From Litoribacter populi (GTDB taxonomy: Bacteria; Bacteroidota; Bacteroidia; Cytophagales; Cyclobacteriaceae), in contig NZ_VMKN01000003.1 of the NCBI RefSeq assembly GCF_007483685.1, forward strand, positions 126,757-190,756: a stretch of DNA of 64,000 nt, read 5' to 3'. Position 1 is the first letter of the stretch. Every line of letters starts with the position of its first letter. Shown here piece after piece: positions 52,348 through 61,476 of the stretch. The notes beneath the pieces are model-generated. The model saw nothing but the letters and a program-made list of their open reading frames with translations. It had not been told where the DNA came from and searched no databases. A program made the translations under genes and the position numbers.

Positions 52348-53490
52348 ATGCGAGTATATTTAGACAATGCGGCGACCACCGCGATGGATGACAGAGTAAT
52401 TGAGGCCATGATCCCTTTTATGAAGGAGCACTATGGCAACCCATCCTCTGTGCATTCACACGGCAGAGAGGTAAGAACAGCCATCGAAAGATCGAGGAAA
52501 AAAGTCGCCGAATTGCTAAATGCTACACCTGCTGAAATATTCTTCACCTCAGGGGGTACCGAGGCGGATAACACCGCACTTGTATGTGGCCTACAATCGC
52601 ACGGCATCAAACACGCCATCTCCTCTCCAATTGAGCATCACGCCGTGCTTTCTACTTTACAGAACTGTGCGAAAAAAGGCATGACCGAATTGAGCCTTTT
52701 GAATGTGAGCGGAAAGGGAGAACTTGATTTGGATCAATTGAAGCAGCTTTTGGAAAAGCATCCAAATTCCCTAGTTTCAGTAATGCATGCCAATAACGAA
52801 ATCGGTAACCTTAACGACATCGAAACCATAGGAGCTTTGGCTAAAGAATATGGGGCATTTTTCCATTCCGACACCGTGCAGACCATGGGGCATTATGTTC
52901 ATGATGTCAAGAAGATGGATATTGATGCTTTGGTGGGTTCTGCCCATAAATTCCATGGCCCAAAAGGATCCGGTTTTGCTTTTGTGAGAAAGGATAAAAA
53001 GATTTCTCCGTTCATCTATGGTGGCGGACAGGAAAGAAACATGCGTGGTGGCACAGAGAATGTCTGTGGCATTGTTGGCATCGCCAAAGCCTTGGAATTG
53101 GCCTATGAAGACATGTCAGGACATCAAAGACATATCGAGCTCCTGAAATCCCGCATGATCGGGCAGCTTAAGCAGGCTATCCCTGGAGTTGAGTTCAACG
53201 GCCTTTCCGCCGACTTGGACCAAAGCCTTTATACCGTATTAAATGTGAGTTTGCCACCTTCCGAGGAAAACAGCGGCATGCTACTCTTCAACCTTGACCT
53301 CCACGGAATTTCCGCATCCGGCGGCAGTGCCTGCAGCAGCGGCGCCACAGTCGGCTCCCACGTCCTCCGAGCCCTCAACGCCCAACCCGGCCGCGACTCA
53401 GTCCGCTTTTCCTTTAGCCGCTACAACACCGCCGAAGAAATTGATTACACAGTAGAGAAATTGAAAGAGATGTATGCAGTGGGAGTCTAA
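52348..53490 (+). CDS. Cysteine desulfurase, NifS/IscS type
   Basis: 380-aa PLP enzyme that removes sulfur from cysteine to give alanine and an enzyme-bound persulfide for Fe-S clusters and thio-cofactors. MRVYLDNAATTAMDDRVIEAM, the PLP Lys in VGSAHKFHGPKGSGF, and the catalytic Cys loop SGGSACSSGATVGSHVL place it in class I (NifS/IscS). No scaffold gene lies beside it, so the acceptor is unknown. Translation begins at ATG 52348, 18 bp after the inverted repeat. Confidence 0.92.
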   Translation: MRVYLDNAATTAMDDRVIEAMIPFMKEHYGNPSSVHSHGREVRTAIERSRKKVAELLNATPAEIFFTSGGTEADNTALVCGLQSHGIKHAISSPIEHHAVLSTLQNCAKKGMTELSLLNVSGKGELDLDQLKQLLEKHPNSLVSVMHANNEIGNLNDIETIGALAKEYGAFFHSDTVQTMGHYVHDVKKMDIDALVGSAHKFHGPKGSGFAFVRKDKKISPFIYGGGQERNMRGGTENVCGIVGIAKALELAYEDMSGHQRHIELLKSRMIGQLKQAIPGVEFNGLSADLDQSLYTVLNVSLPPSEENSGMLLFNLDLHGISASGGSACSSGATVGSHVLRALNAQPGRDSVRFSFSRYNTAEEIDYTVEKLKEMYAVGV

Positions 53491-53520
53491 GGCGATTAGT
53501 TCTGAATTAGGCGCCCACTT

Positions 53521-53893
53521 CATTATTCATCATTCATCATTCTACATTCATTATTTATTAAGGTACAAAGTACCTCACTAGGACGACGGTTATTCCTTGC
53601 CATTTCTACGATTAATTTAGACAAAACCCCACTTCTCTCTTCGTGCCCTTATTTTTTTTTCTTTGTGCCCATCGTGCTCATTTCATCCGCGTCGAGGTAA
53701 ACTTCGTGCGACTTCTTTTTTTAACTTCCTCGACTTCGTGACCCTTTTTCTTCGTGCCCTTATTTTTTTTCTTTGTGCCCATCGTGCTCATTTCATCCGC
53801 GTCGAGGAAAACTTAGTGCGACTTCTTTTTTGAACTTAGTGCGACTTAGTGATTTATTTTCCTTCGTGTCCTTCCTTTTCCTTGGTGCCCTCC
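53521..53893 (+). repeat. CATTATTCATC words and a 110-bp tandem polar repeat
   Basis: 53521-53575 repeats the TTCATTATTCATCATTCATC word block of 49590. 53638-53890 is polar-family DNA. The unit TTCGTGCCCTTATTTTTTTT, CTTTGTGCCCATCGTGCTC and TTTCATCCGCGTCGAGG at 53640-53700 is repeated with 110-bp offset at about 53750-53810. The gap contains no gene, up to the IS110-type element that follows. Confidence 0.85.
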
Positions 53894-53939
53894 TATGTTG
53901 AAAATCAAGGAATAAGCTATTTTTTTGCATACTTTTCCT

Positions 53940-54260
53940 GTATTTATCTTTTTCCTCTTAAATGCGGTTCTCAGTTCTGGACGGGTTCCTGTCAAGGCCG
54001 GCGCCCCAGCGCCGTTCATTTCAGCCTTTACAGGAATTCGGGAAGAACTATCTTTGTATTTAGGGGGAAAAGATAAATCCCGTATTCCTCATATACATAT
54101 AATTTGACCTTTTGTAACCTCTTCAATTAATCTCCTATCAGCAGTCCGTTTCGGCCGCAATGTATTTTTCATTTTAAAGAGGAAGGGGACGTAACCTTTG
54201 TGTAACGGTCCTCCCTTACGGGTGCCGCAGGCACACACTACCGTTTATTCCCCGTCCAAT
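53940..54260 (-). ncRNA. Candidate IS1111-type guide RNA (seekRNA/bridge RNA)
   Basis: The non-coding tail of the element is unusually foldable. A first domain has outer stem 53943-53955 with 54066-54077, a 13-bp stem (53986-53998 with 54024-54036, one mismatch), and an inner hairpin CGGCGC-CCCA-GCGCCG (53999-54014), with an unpaired loop at 54015-54023. A second domain has GGACG (54187-54191) with CGTCC (54253-54257), AACGGT (54204-54209) with ACCGTT (54240-54245), and GTGCC-GCA-GGCAC (54222-54234). IS110-family elements encode guide RNAs here. The strand and the exact ends are inferred from the transposase direction. Confidence 0.45.
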
Positions 54261-54301
54261 TTTCCAAGATTACTCGGTCATTATTGGTTTTTTAAAATTC
54301 C

Positions 54302-55387
54302 TTAACCCGTTACACCGGTCACATACTCTGTCTTATGGCGGAGCATGTGGCGGATTCTGTTGAGCAGGCTTTTGGCGATCCTGATGATTGCCTTGTTTTT
54401 ATTCATCCTTTTGCTCAGTTCGTTAAACTTTGCCATCAGGGCAGGATCCTTTCTTACGGCTACCCAAGAGGCCTCAATGAGCAAGATCTTAATTTTCTTC
54501 CTGCCTCTTCTGGTTATCTTGCCGGTGGCAGTTTTTTCACCGGAACTCCTGGTGTTCGGCACAATACCGATATAATGGCAAAGCTCATCCAGTGTTTTGA
54601 ACCGCTCTATATCGCCCAGCTGGGTCAGCAGGTTCATAGCCGTAACCAGCCCCACACCGGGTATGGTTATTAATCTATCGCAATTATCCCGATACCTGTC
54701 ACTTTCGGCAAGTTCGCGTATCTGACGGGTTATATTCAGAATATTTTTTTTCAGCGCCATGCCGCTCTCCACCAAGGCGGCTATAGTCTGCCTAATACTC
54801 GGATGTAGTTCTTCAAGCCCCAGAACCCATTCCATATAAACCTTTGACCATGACCTAGTCTGCACTGCCGAAAAGCGGGCAGGGATCTCTACCCCAAACT
54901 GCATGAGGATAGATTTTACCCTGCTTTTGTTCCGGGTCATATCCTTGACAAGAGTATCCCGGACCCGACACAGCGTACGGTCAGCCTCTAGAATGGTATC
55001 TGGGACATGGATGCCCTCAAGCTCACCGCCACGGAGCATTCTGGCCAGCTTCCTGGCATCGACCGAATCGTTTTTCTGAAGCCTTTCTTTTTGGCTCGTC
55101 GGCACATCGGCCGCATTGAGGACCATACATTCAATACCAAGTTCGTTGAGCCTCCTACAGGTGCCGAATCCGCTGAAACCCGCTTCATAAACAGCTTTGT
55201 ATGTCCCTCCCGGAAAGCTCGCATTCATGTAATCGGCCAACTGGTCGGGATTTCTGTCCCTGCTCATGGTCTTGTGTTCATAAAGCTCCCCGAAGATGGA
55301 GACCAGCCAGTTTCTTAAGTGGTCATCGATTCCGATATAGAAGCATTGTCCTTCAAAGGATTTCTGGTTAACTTTAGTGCGTGGCAT
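54302..55387 (-). CDS. IS110-family DEDD transposase
   Basis: 361-aa recombinase. The N-terminal RuvC-like DEDD domain (residues about 15-165) shows FYIGIDDHLRNWLVS, VYEAGFSGFG and NDSVDARKLARML. A coiled-coil middle follows. The C-terminal transposase_20 domain has RLITIPGVGLVTAMNLLTQLGDIERFKTLDELCHYIGIVPNTRSSGEK, with the catalytic Ser expected in that SSGE area, and GRKKIKILLIEASWVA. Unlike DDE transposases it acts without target duplications, guided by an RNA. It is intact and in one frame. Start ATG 55387 lies 55 bp inside the right inverted repeat. Confidence 0.95.
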   Translation of the reverse strand: MPRTKVNQKSFEGQCFYIGIDDHLRNWLVSIFGELYEHKTMSRDRNPDQLADYMNASFPGGTYKAVYEAGFSGFGTCRRLNELGIECMVLNAADVPTSQKERLQKNDSVDARKLARMLRGGELEGIHVPDTILEADRTLCRVRDTLVKDMTRNKSRVKSILMQFGVEIPARFSAVQTRSWSKVYMEWVLGLEELHPSIRQTIAALVESGMALKKNILNITRQIRELAESDRYRDNCDRLITIPGVGLVTAMNLLTQLGDIERFKTLDELCHYIGIVPNTRSSGEKTATGKITRRGRKKIKILLIEASWVAVRKDPALMAKFNELSKRMNKNKAIIRIAKSLLNRIRHMLRHKTEYVTGVTG

Positions 55388-55489
55388 AAGCTATGTTCTT
55401 TTAAAGTGATAAGTAGGATTATACCTTTAATTTAAGAATTTTAGCTTATGCTTTACTTTTCAAACATAATACCTTTGTGGTCTTTTTAC

Positions 55490-55735
55490 TTTCCCGATCC
55501 GCGAAAAGCTCCTCGGGACAAGCGTGCAACTTTGTGACCCATTTCCTTCGTGCCCTTCTTTTTCCTTCGTGTCCTATGTGCCCCTTTGATTTAGTGCTAC
55601 TTAGTACCCTATTTAATAAGCGAAGAAGCCGCAGCGCCCGTTGCGTATTTTTTCCGTTGCGTCGTTGCGTGAACTCTTACTCACTTAAGGCCTTAGTGCG
55701 ACTTCGTGACCCATTGTTTTCTCTAGTAACCTGAC
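55490..55735 (+). repeat. TCCCGA hairpin module within polar repeat
   Basis: A TCCCGATCCGCGAAAAG...TCGGGA hairpin (55492-55518) copies the module at 44322-44348. Polar-family words follow to 55735 (GTGCCCTTCTTTTTCCTTCG, CCGTTGCGTCGTTGCGTG, GACTTCGTGACC). The 433-bp gap 55388-55820 also holds the IS end; no gene is seen. Confidence 0.8.
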
Positions 55736-55820
55736 CCACGACTAAATTTAACATTTCCCTAATTTGTTCTTAAATATATTTTAGATAGTTTAGGGCAACT
55801 TTGTAGCCAAACCGCTAGCG

Positions 55821-56045
55821 ATGAACAGATTGATACCCATGTGGATAGACGGAGAAAAATTCATCCAACTGTCCCAGCTTACCCTCGAACAGGCCGAAAA
55901 GCTCAGGAAACTCCTGCCCGCCGGGAGCATCAAAAAATTATTTTTTCAAGGAATCGAGCTCCCCGATTGCATCCTCTACGAAACCTACGAATACTGGTTC
56001 AACCACTACTCCCCCGGCCCCGCAGAAACTTTCAATGAATTTTAA
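55821..56045 (+). CDS. Hypothetical small protein
   Basis: 74 aa from ATG 55821: MNRLIPMWIDGEKFIQLSQL, then an amphipathic helical stretch (TLEQAEKLRKLLPAGSIKKL) and an acidic, aromatic tail (YETYEYWFNHYSPGP). No signal peptide and no known family. Sequence composition and codon use are unlike the flanking repeats, and the gene stands 90 bp after them, so I think it is real, but no function can be given. Confidence 0.6.
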   Translation: MNRLIPMWIDGEKFIQLSQLTLEQAEKLRKLLPAGSIKKLFFQGIELPDCILYETYEYWFNHYSPGPAETFNEF

Positions 56046-56345
56046 TGTAACAATTCCCCCTTTGAAGGGGGTTAGGGGGATGTTCACACCCGTTGTACCA
56101 AGGCTCTGCCTTGCGTACCCCGAAAATTGAGGCTGTGCCTCCCACATTATTTTCAAGAATCTTTCCATAAATCAGGATTATCAGACTCGCTAAAAACAGA
56201 AAGAACAAAAATAATCCGCACCAACCTATAGGAAACCTGCCAGGTTTCATTCACGCCTCTTCCCGCTCACCACCTTCATCTCTAAACCCCTAAACCTACC
56301 GATACGCGAAGCGTCAATCGGGAATTAACCCTCTAAACCAAAGGT
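56046..56345. repeat. composite palindromic intergenic DNA
   Basis: CCCCCTTTGAAGGGGG with TTAGGGGGATGT (56057-56085), a widespread Bacteroidota-type palindrome; AGGCTCTGCCTTGCGTACC and GAGGCTGTGCCTCCC words (56100-56145); AAACCTGCCAGGTTT (about 56230-56247); and CCGATACGCG...TCAATCGGG (56299-56321) beside TCTAAACCCCTAAACC words. Nothing codes here; the minus-strand hypothetical gene starts its 3' end inside. Confidence 0.7.
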
Positions 56346-56702
56346 CCCCCTTTTCTCCTCAAAATACTCCTCCAACTGCGGATAAATATTGCTCTGCACC
56401 TGCGGAATCCCCGACAAGGTCAACTGTACATTTCCCTCCTGCGATTGAGACGTATTCTCCATCGTTTCAATCAAAAAGATGAATTCCTGCAAATTTAGAG
56501 GCTGCCTCGACTTTTTAGGCGTCACCTTAAAATCATTCCCATAAAAATCCACCACTTCATAATATATTTCCCCATCCAAAGGGGCCGCATATATACTGAT
56601 CTCCTCGCCCCACTGACTCTCAGGATAGCTTAATTTGGCCAATAGGGCCGATGGACCTGTGCCATCAAAATAGGTATTCGGTCTAAATTCAAAATCAATC
56701 AT
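56325..56702 (-). CDS. Hypothetical protein
   Basis: 125 aa, soluble, no signal peptide: MIDFEFRPNTYFDGTGPSALLAKLSYPESQWGEEISIYA, then DGEIYYEVVDFYGNDFKVTPK and a helical, acidic end. The beta-rich N-terminus suggests a small single-domain protein, but no family is recognised. It is divergent from the TonB receptor gene; the start codons are 116 bp apart and a DtxR-like box lies between them, so both might be metal-controlled. Confidence 0.65.
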   Translation of the reverse strand: MIDFEFRPNTYFDGTGPSALLAKLSYPESQWGEEISIYAAPLDGEIYYEVVDFYGNDFKVTPKKSRQPLNLQEFIFLIETMENTSQSQEGNVQLTLSGIPQVQSNIYPQLEEYFEEKRGTFGLEG

Positions 56703-56737
56703 ACCGCAAATTAATTAGAATTATCTATTATTTTAAA

Positions 56738-56751
56738 TTAGGCAAGCCTAA
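56738..56751. promoter_or_regulatory. DtxR/IdeR-like operator
   Basis: TTAGGCAAGCCTAA, within a perfect 7-bp inverted repeat ATTAGGC-AA-GCCTAAT (56737-56752), closely matches the DtxR/IdeR/MntR-type consensus TTAGGTTAGCCTAA. It lies 66 bp before the TonB receptor start, just upstream of the -7 element at 56778. Confidence 0.7.
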
Positions 56752-56777
56752 TATTTTTTTAAGGTTTACAATTAAAT

Positions 56778-56785
56778 TATTTTTG
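56778..56785 (+). promoter_or_regulatory. -7 element of the TonB receptor promoter
   Basis: TATTTTTG fits the TAnnTTTG consensus; the -33 region is only a T-run, so the promoter may be weak or regulator-dependent. Transcription would start near 56792. Confidence 0.5.
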
Positions 56786-56817
56786 TACTGTCGATAAATA
56801 ATATTCGACCAATCTGT

Positions 56818-59088
56818 ATGAAGCATTTACTATTAATTTTCAACCTCTTACTGATTTTCAACTGTAGCTGGGCCTCGGATTTAGGCAAGCTTACAGGCTC
56901 AGTGACCGATGAGGAAACTTCCTCACCCCTGCCCGGCGTGACCGTTTACCTTCCTGAACTGAACAGAGGAACAGTCACAGATATGAATGGTCACTTCGAA
57001 ATAGATGATATTCCAGCCAAAACCCTCACACTTCAGCTTTCCTTCATGGGCTACCAAACCAAAATCCTCAAAGTAGACACCAGACAGAACAAAGAGTTTA
57101 ACTTTTCACTTGCCCAATCCGCCACCACCATTGATGAAGTAGTAGTTTCCGGTGCACATATCATGAGCAGGGAAAAATCTCCCGTGGTTATCTCCAAAAT
57201 GGACCGGACTGACCTCCTCAAAAACCCTTCCCCTAGCCTAATGAGCTCCCTGACCCGGACACCAGGCGTAAGTGAGGTCAGCATGGGACCCGGAATTAGC
57301 AAACCCGTAATCCGCGGCATGTCATTCAGCAGAGTGCTTACCCTATATCAAGGCGGCCGATTCGAAAACCAGCAATGGGGTGCAGACCACGGCCTCGGCC
57401 TTACCGAAACAGGCATTGAAAGCGTGGAACTTGTCAAAGGACCAGCTTCCCTCATTTACGGTTCGGGTGCCATGGCCGGTGTGGTCAACATCATTGAGGA
57501 ACGTGACGCTGATCGCGGTTCAGTCACCGGTGACGTCAACCTTCGGGGATACAGCAACTCCCTAGGTGGCAGACTGGATGCCGGAGTGAAAGGTACAACC
57601 CAAAACGGTTTCGTCTGGTCCATGCGAGCAGCGGAGGAATCACATGCCGACTACCTGGCCGGAAATGGAGAAACCGTCGGAAACACCAGATTCAACACCC
57701 GAAACGTAAAAGCCAGTGCCGGTTGGGTGGGTAAATGGGGCGATACGCGCCTCCGATACACCTACCTCAAACAAAACCTCGGAATCTTGGAGGAAGATCA
57801 ACGGGATGAACTGATAACTTTCCGAAACGACAGAAGCATGCAATTGCCTTTCCAAGACGTAACGGATCACTTCCTGAGTTCAGAAACCAATCTCTATATT
57901 GGTCAGGACCGCCTGAAACTAACATTTGGCTATCACCTTAACTATAGGGAAGAAATTGAGGATGATTTTAACGAAGTAGATCTTGGGCTGAGGCAACAAA
58001 ACTTCATGTATGATGCAAAATACTACAAAGGATTAGGTGCAGACCTTGAACTTATAGTAGGTGTCCAAGGCTTTTACCTCCAAAATGAAAACTACGCCAA
58101 TGCGGAAGAAATCCTGATCCCCGATGCTACCAAAGATGACCGTTCGGTTTATGCACTTTTAAACTACAGCAAAAACAAATGGGTATTGCAAGGTGGAACA
58201 CGATATGACTACCGAAAGGTCGTCGCCGATGCCAGAGATCAGAAATTTCTTGACTATGGCTTTGAACTCTCAGGTTCTCCCAACAACCGAATGCTGGAAA
58301 GGAATTTTGGAGGGATGACTGCAAGCGGTGGGGCCACTTTTATGCCTAATGATCGCTGGAGATTCCGTGCAAATTTGGCATCCGGATTTAGAGCACCAGA
58401 TCTTGCCGAACTGTTTTCCAACGGCCCCCATCCGGGAACATCCCGCTTTGAACTGGGGAATTCTAATTTTGAACGCGAGCAGAACATTCAGGGGGATTTG
58501 AGGATTAGATATAAATTTCCCCAGTTGACCCTAGGTGCCGAGCTTTTTTACAACCATGTGGATAACTTCATCTTCTTCACCCCCACCGATGCCCGCCAAG
58601 GTGACCTCACCGTCTGGGAATTTGAACAGGATAACGCCAGATTATATGGTGGAGAATTTCACCTGGATTTCCATCCGGCAAACATCAAAGGTTTAAATTT
58701 CCAAACTTCATACAGCATGGTGGTAGGACAAAGAAGGTCAACAGGCGAATACCTTCCTTACATTCCTGCATTCAGATGGGAGCAGGAACTTGCTTATACT
58801 TCGAATCTAACTGCCGGAAAAATCTCCAATCCCTACGCAGCAATTCGAGGAAATTGGGTCATGGATCAAAATCGAGCGGCCCCTTTGGAGGAAACCACCC
58901 CTGGTTACTACTTTTTAGGCCTAAGCCTAGGCACCCAAGTAGATCTATTTGGCCAAAACATAGAAATGTACCTCAACGGCACCAACCTCCTCAACCTCAA
59001 CTACCTCGACCACATGTCCCTCTACCGCCCCTTCCACATCCCCCAAATGGGCAGAAACGTGTCACTGCATATGAGGTTCAAGTTCTAA
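56818..59088 (+). CDS. TonB-dependent receptor, likely metal or heme uptake
   Basis: 756 aa: signal peptide (residues 1-20), CarboxypepD_reg-like domain (LGKLTGSVTDEETSSPLPGVTVYLP; about 23-110), plug (SLTRTPGVSEVSMGPGISKPVIRGMSFSRVL, then ESVELVKGPASLIYGSGAMAGVVNIIEE; about 120-240), and a 22-strand barrel ending in MGRNVSLHMRFKF. It imports a ligand through the outer membrane. The DtxR-like box upstream and the QQWGADHGLGL segment, like those of zinc, heme or siderophore receptors, suggest a metal or metal complex; the exact ligand is unknown. No partner genes are adjacent. Confidence 0.92.
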   Translation: MKHLLLIFNLLLIFNCSWASDLGKLTGSVTDEETSSPLPGVTVYLPELNRGTVTDMNGHFEIDDIPAKTLTLQLSFMGYQTKILKVDTRQNKEFNFSLAQSATTIDEVVVSGAHIMSREKSPVVISKMDRTDLLKNPSPSLMSSLTRTPGVSEVSMGPGISKPVIRGMSFSRVLTLYQGGRFENQQWGADHGLGLTETGIESVELVKGPASLIYGSGAMAGVVNIIEERDADRGSVTGDVNLRGYSNSLGGRLDAGVKGTTQNGFVWSMRAAEESHADYLAGNGETVGNTRFNTRNVKASAGWVGKWGDTRLRYTYLKQNLGILEEDQRDELITFRNDRSMQLPFQDVTDHFLSSETNLYIGQDRLKLTFGYHLNYREEIEDDFNEVDLGLRQQNFMYDAKYYKGLGADLELIVGVQGFYLQNENYANAEEILIPDATKDDRSVYALLNYSKNKWVLQGGTRYDYRKVVADARDQKFLDYGFELSGSPNNRMLERNFGGMTASGGATFMPNDRWRFRANLASGFRAPDLAELFSNGPHPGTSRFELGNSNFEREQNIQGDLRIRYKFPQLTLGAELFYNHVDNFIFFTPTDARQGDLTVWEFEQDNARLYGGEFHLDFHPANIKGLNFQTSYSMVVGQRRSTGEYLPYIPAFRWEQELAYTSNLTAGKISNPYAAIRGNWVMDQNRAAPLEETTPGYYFLGLSLGTQVDLFGQNIEMYLNGTNLLNLNYLDHMSLYRPFHIPQMGRNVSLHMRFKF

Positions 59089-59246
59089 TTGGGTAGAGAG
59101 TAGATATCCCTGCGAGATGGTAGATAGTAGAGAGATGAAGGCGGCTTACGTGAATAGAACAATGACAACCATGACAACAGGCCCCGAGAGGCGCAGTTTA
59201 CCTCCTGCGGGAGGCCCCGAACATGGGGCCGGACAACCATGACAAC
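59089..59246. repeat. AGATAGTAG words and GACAACC element
   Basis: 59095-59140 has GTAGAGAGTAGATATCCC and TAGATAGTAGAGAGATGAAGG words. 59164-59246 has GACAACCATGACAAC at both ends, with GGCGCAG and CCTCCTGCGGGAGG palindrome; related to 63065-63145 and 41648-41713. Confidence 0.75.
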
Positions 59247-59248
59247 AA

Positions 59249-59962
59249 CTAACTACCTACCGCAACAATCTTCCCCAATCCACTAATATTCTTCACCAGC
59301 CCCGGAGGCGAACCAGCATACTCCACTTTCCCCAGTCCATCAATATTCACATCCAGGTTTTCCGACACATTCACCGATATCTTTCCAACACCCTGCAGAT
59401 TCACCCGGGCATTATTGGCACCCAGGCCTAGTCCATTGAAAACTCCCGCGCCTTCCATCTGCTTAACCAAGAGATTCGTACTCCCGGAAAGCTCAATCTT
59501 AGCAGCGCCCTGGCTGTAACTGTGTACCTCGTCGGCCACTAGATCCATTAAGACATGCGATGCACCTTGGGCGTTGATGGTGATAGATGGGGTGACAAAT
59601 GGCTCCACAGTTCTCAGCCTGCAGGCACCACGGATGGTTATCTCCTTTAGTTCGGGGGTAGCGATGCTGACCCTGATGGGATGGTTGGGAAGGATTTTTT
59701 CTTTAAAAGCCAACTTAAGCGTCTCACCGTCCACCCGCAGGCGGATGTAATCCATGAGGTTCTCCTCGGCTTCAATTTCTACGTAATAATCATCTGCCTG
59801 ATACAGATCCACCAGAAAAACATTGTCAATTTCCAGCATATCGAAATGATCAAAGACAAAGGCTCTGGTATCAAGTTCACGGTTGCCTTCTATGCCCGAT
59901 TGGGTGCAGCCCCAGAGGCTTACGAGCAACAAGAGGATTACAAAAGATGTTTTCTTTTTCAT
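59249..59962 (-). CDS. DUF2807 (head GIN domain) lipoprotein
   Basis: 237 aa with a lipoprotein signal (VILLLLVSLWGC; Cys about 19). The rest matches DUF2807, a right-handed beta-helix-like fold with repeated GxG motifs (INAQGASHVLMDL, YSQGAAKIELSG, MEGAGVFNGLGLGANNARVNLQGVGKI). Members are typical Bacteroidota surface or periplasmic proteins, sometimes called putative adhesins, with no established ligand. The gene is divergent from glyA, separated by 240 bp. Confidence 0.85.
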   Translation of the reverse strand: MKKKTSFVILLLLVSLWGCTQSGIEGNRELDTRAFVFDHFDMLEIDNVFLVDLYQADDYYVEIEAEENLMDYIRLRVDGETLKLAFKEKILPNHPIRVSIATPELKEITIRGACRLRTVEPFVTPSITINAQGASHVLMDLVADEVHSYSQGAAKIELSGSTNLLVKQMEGAGVFNGLGLGANNARVNLQGVGKISVNVSENLDVNIDGLGKVEYAGSPPGLVKNISGLGKIVAVGS

Positions 59963-60112
59963 TTTTCAATAAGGGATTGGCGCAAGTTAACAAAAAAGTA
60001 CAATAAACAATCTTGGAATCGTATAAAGTAGCCGAATTAACCGACTGATATTGAGGTATGATACAAAATTTACGAAAAATAATTCTGCTATCCTAAGCAA
60101 TGACCTATTCAA

Positions 60113-60143
60113 TTGGATTATACATACTTTAGCGCTAATTTTG
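60113..60143 (+). promoter_or_regulatory. glyA promoter
   Basis: TTG at 60113-60115, a 20-bp spacer and TAATTTTG at 60136-60143 fit the Bacteroidota consensus. The predicted start of transcription is near 60150, 53 nt before the glyA ATG at 60203, and rules out a translation start further upstream. Confidence 0.6.
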
Positions 60144-60202
60144 GACTCGCCCAGGCCATGGCCCAAATGGGGCGATTTTCATCTCAACAAAAAAACCAGA
60201 TC

Positions 60203-61471
60203 ATGCAGAGAGATCAAGCGATATTTGACCTAATCGACAAAGAAGAAAACCGTCAGAAAACCGGTATAGAGCTTATTGCCTCGGAAAACTTCACCAGCAA
60301 GCAGGTGATGGAAGCCGCCGGAAGCGTTTTGACCAACAAATATGCAGAGGGACTTCCCCGCAAACGATATTATGGAGGCTGTGAAGTAGTGGATGAAGTG
60401 GAGCAACTTGCTATCGACCGTGCCAAAGAACTTTTCGGCGCCACTTGGGCCAACGTACAACCACACTCCGGTGCCCAGGCCAACGCAGCTGTATTTCTTG
60501 CTTGTCTGAAAGCAGGCGATCCTATTCTTGGTTTTGACCTTTCACACGGCGGACACCTTACCCACGGTAGCCCGGTAAACTTCTCCGGTAAGCTTTACGA
60601 ACCGCATTTTTACGGAGTAGAAAAAGAAACCGGCCTGATCGATTATGACATGGTAGAGGCAAAAGCCCGCGAAGTGAAGCCAAAACTCATCATCTGCGGT
60701 GCATCTGCATATAGCCGCGACTGGGATTACGAAAGCATGAGAGCAATCGCCGATGAGGTAGGTGCCATTTTGCTTGCCGACATTTCCCACCCATCCGGAC
60801 TTATCGCCAGAGGTTTGCTTAACGATCCTTTGGACCATTGCCATATCGTGACCACCACCACTCACAAAACCTTAAGAGGCCCAAGAGGCGGTTTGATCCT
60901 TATGCGTGAAGATTTTGAAAATCCTTTCGGCATCAAAACCCCTAAGGGAGAATTGAGAAAAATGTCTGCATTGTTGGATTCAGGCGTTTTCCCAGGCACT
61001 CAAGGAGGACCGTTGGAACACATCATCGCGGCCAAAGCAGTCGCTTTCGGCGAAGCCCTTACCGACGAGTACATGGACTATGTAGTCAACGTGAAGAAAA
61101 ACGCTGCTACAATGGCCGAGGCATTTGTCGAAAAAGGCTACGAAATCATCTCAGGCGGTACAGACAATCACATGATGCTGATCGATTTGAGAAACAAAGA
61201 CCTTTCTGGAAAGCAGGCTGAAGAGACTTTGGGCAAAGTGGACATCACCATCAACAAAAACATGGTGCCATTTGACGACAAGTCTCCATTTGTAACTTCC
61301 GGCATGAGAATCGGTACCGCTGCCGTGACCACCAGAGGCCTAGGCAAAGACGACATGATCAAAACCGTCGACCTTATCGACCGCGCCCTCATGAATCACG
61401 ACAACGAAACAGAACTTTCAAAAATAAAACAAGAAGTCAACGACTGGATGGTGGGATTCCCACTTTATTAA
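60203..61471 (+). CDS. glyA: Serine hydroxymethyltransferase
   Basis: 422 aa from ATG 60203 ([18 protein letters not shown]); a longer frame from 60113 begins inside the promoter. It interconverts serine and glycine with tetrahydrofolate and supplies one-carbon units. Markers are [42 protein letters not shown], and the PLP Lys in [14 protein letters not shown], with C-terminal [14 protein letters not shown]. Full length for the family. tatC follows 65 bp later; the gap holds a heptamer-repeat island. Confidence 0.97.
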   Translation: MQRDQAIFDLIDKEENRQKTGIELIASENFTSKQVMEAAGSVLTNKYAEGLPRKRYYGGCEVVDEVEQLAIDRAKELFGATWANVQPHSGAQANAAVFLACLKAGDPILGFDLSHGGHLTHGSPVNFSGKLYEPHFYGVEKETGLIDYDMVEAKAREVKPKLIICGASAYSRDWDYESMRAIADEVGAILLADISHPSGLIARGLLNDPLDHCHIVTTTTHKTLRGPRGGLILMREDFENPFGIKTPKGELRKMSALLDSGVFPGTQGGPLEHIIAAKAVAFGEALTDEYMDYVVNVKKNAATMAEAFVEKGYEIISGGTDNHMMLIDLRNKDLSGKQAEETLGKVDITINKNMVPFDDKSPFVTSGMRIGTAAVTTRGLGKDDMIKTVDLIDRALMNHDNETELSKIKQEVNDWMVGFPLY

Positions 61472-61476
61472 TAACT

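Larger units (their letters stand above)
53894..55468 (-). mobile_element. IS110/IS1111-type insertion sequence
   Basis: The element is bounded by inverted repeats: the left copy (53894-53919) and the right copy (55442-55468) match at 22 of 26 positions with one gap and include ATAAGCTA and TATGTT ends. Between them is one DEDD-type transposase gene and about 380 bp of non-coding DNA downstream of it. Inverted repeats and a long downstream non-coding region are features of the IS1111 subgroup. It interrupts polar-family repeats on both sides. Exact ends may extend a few bases beyond the repeats. Confidence 0.85.

Noticed and set aside
54335-55318. Plus-strand open frames across the IS110-type transposase gene
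   Set aside because: They are antisense to an intact 361-aa transposase with clear catalytic motifs.
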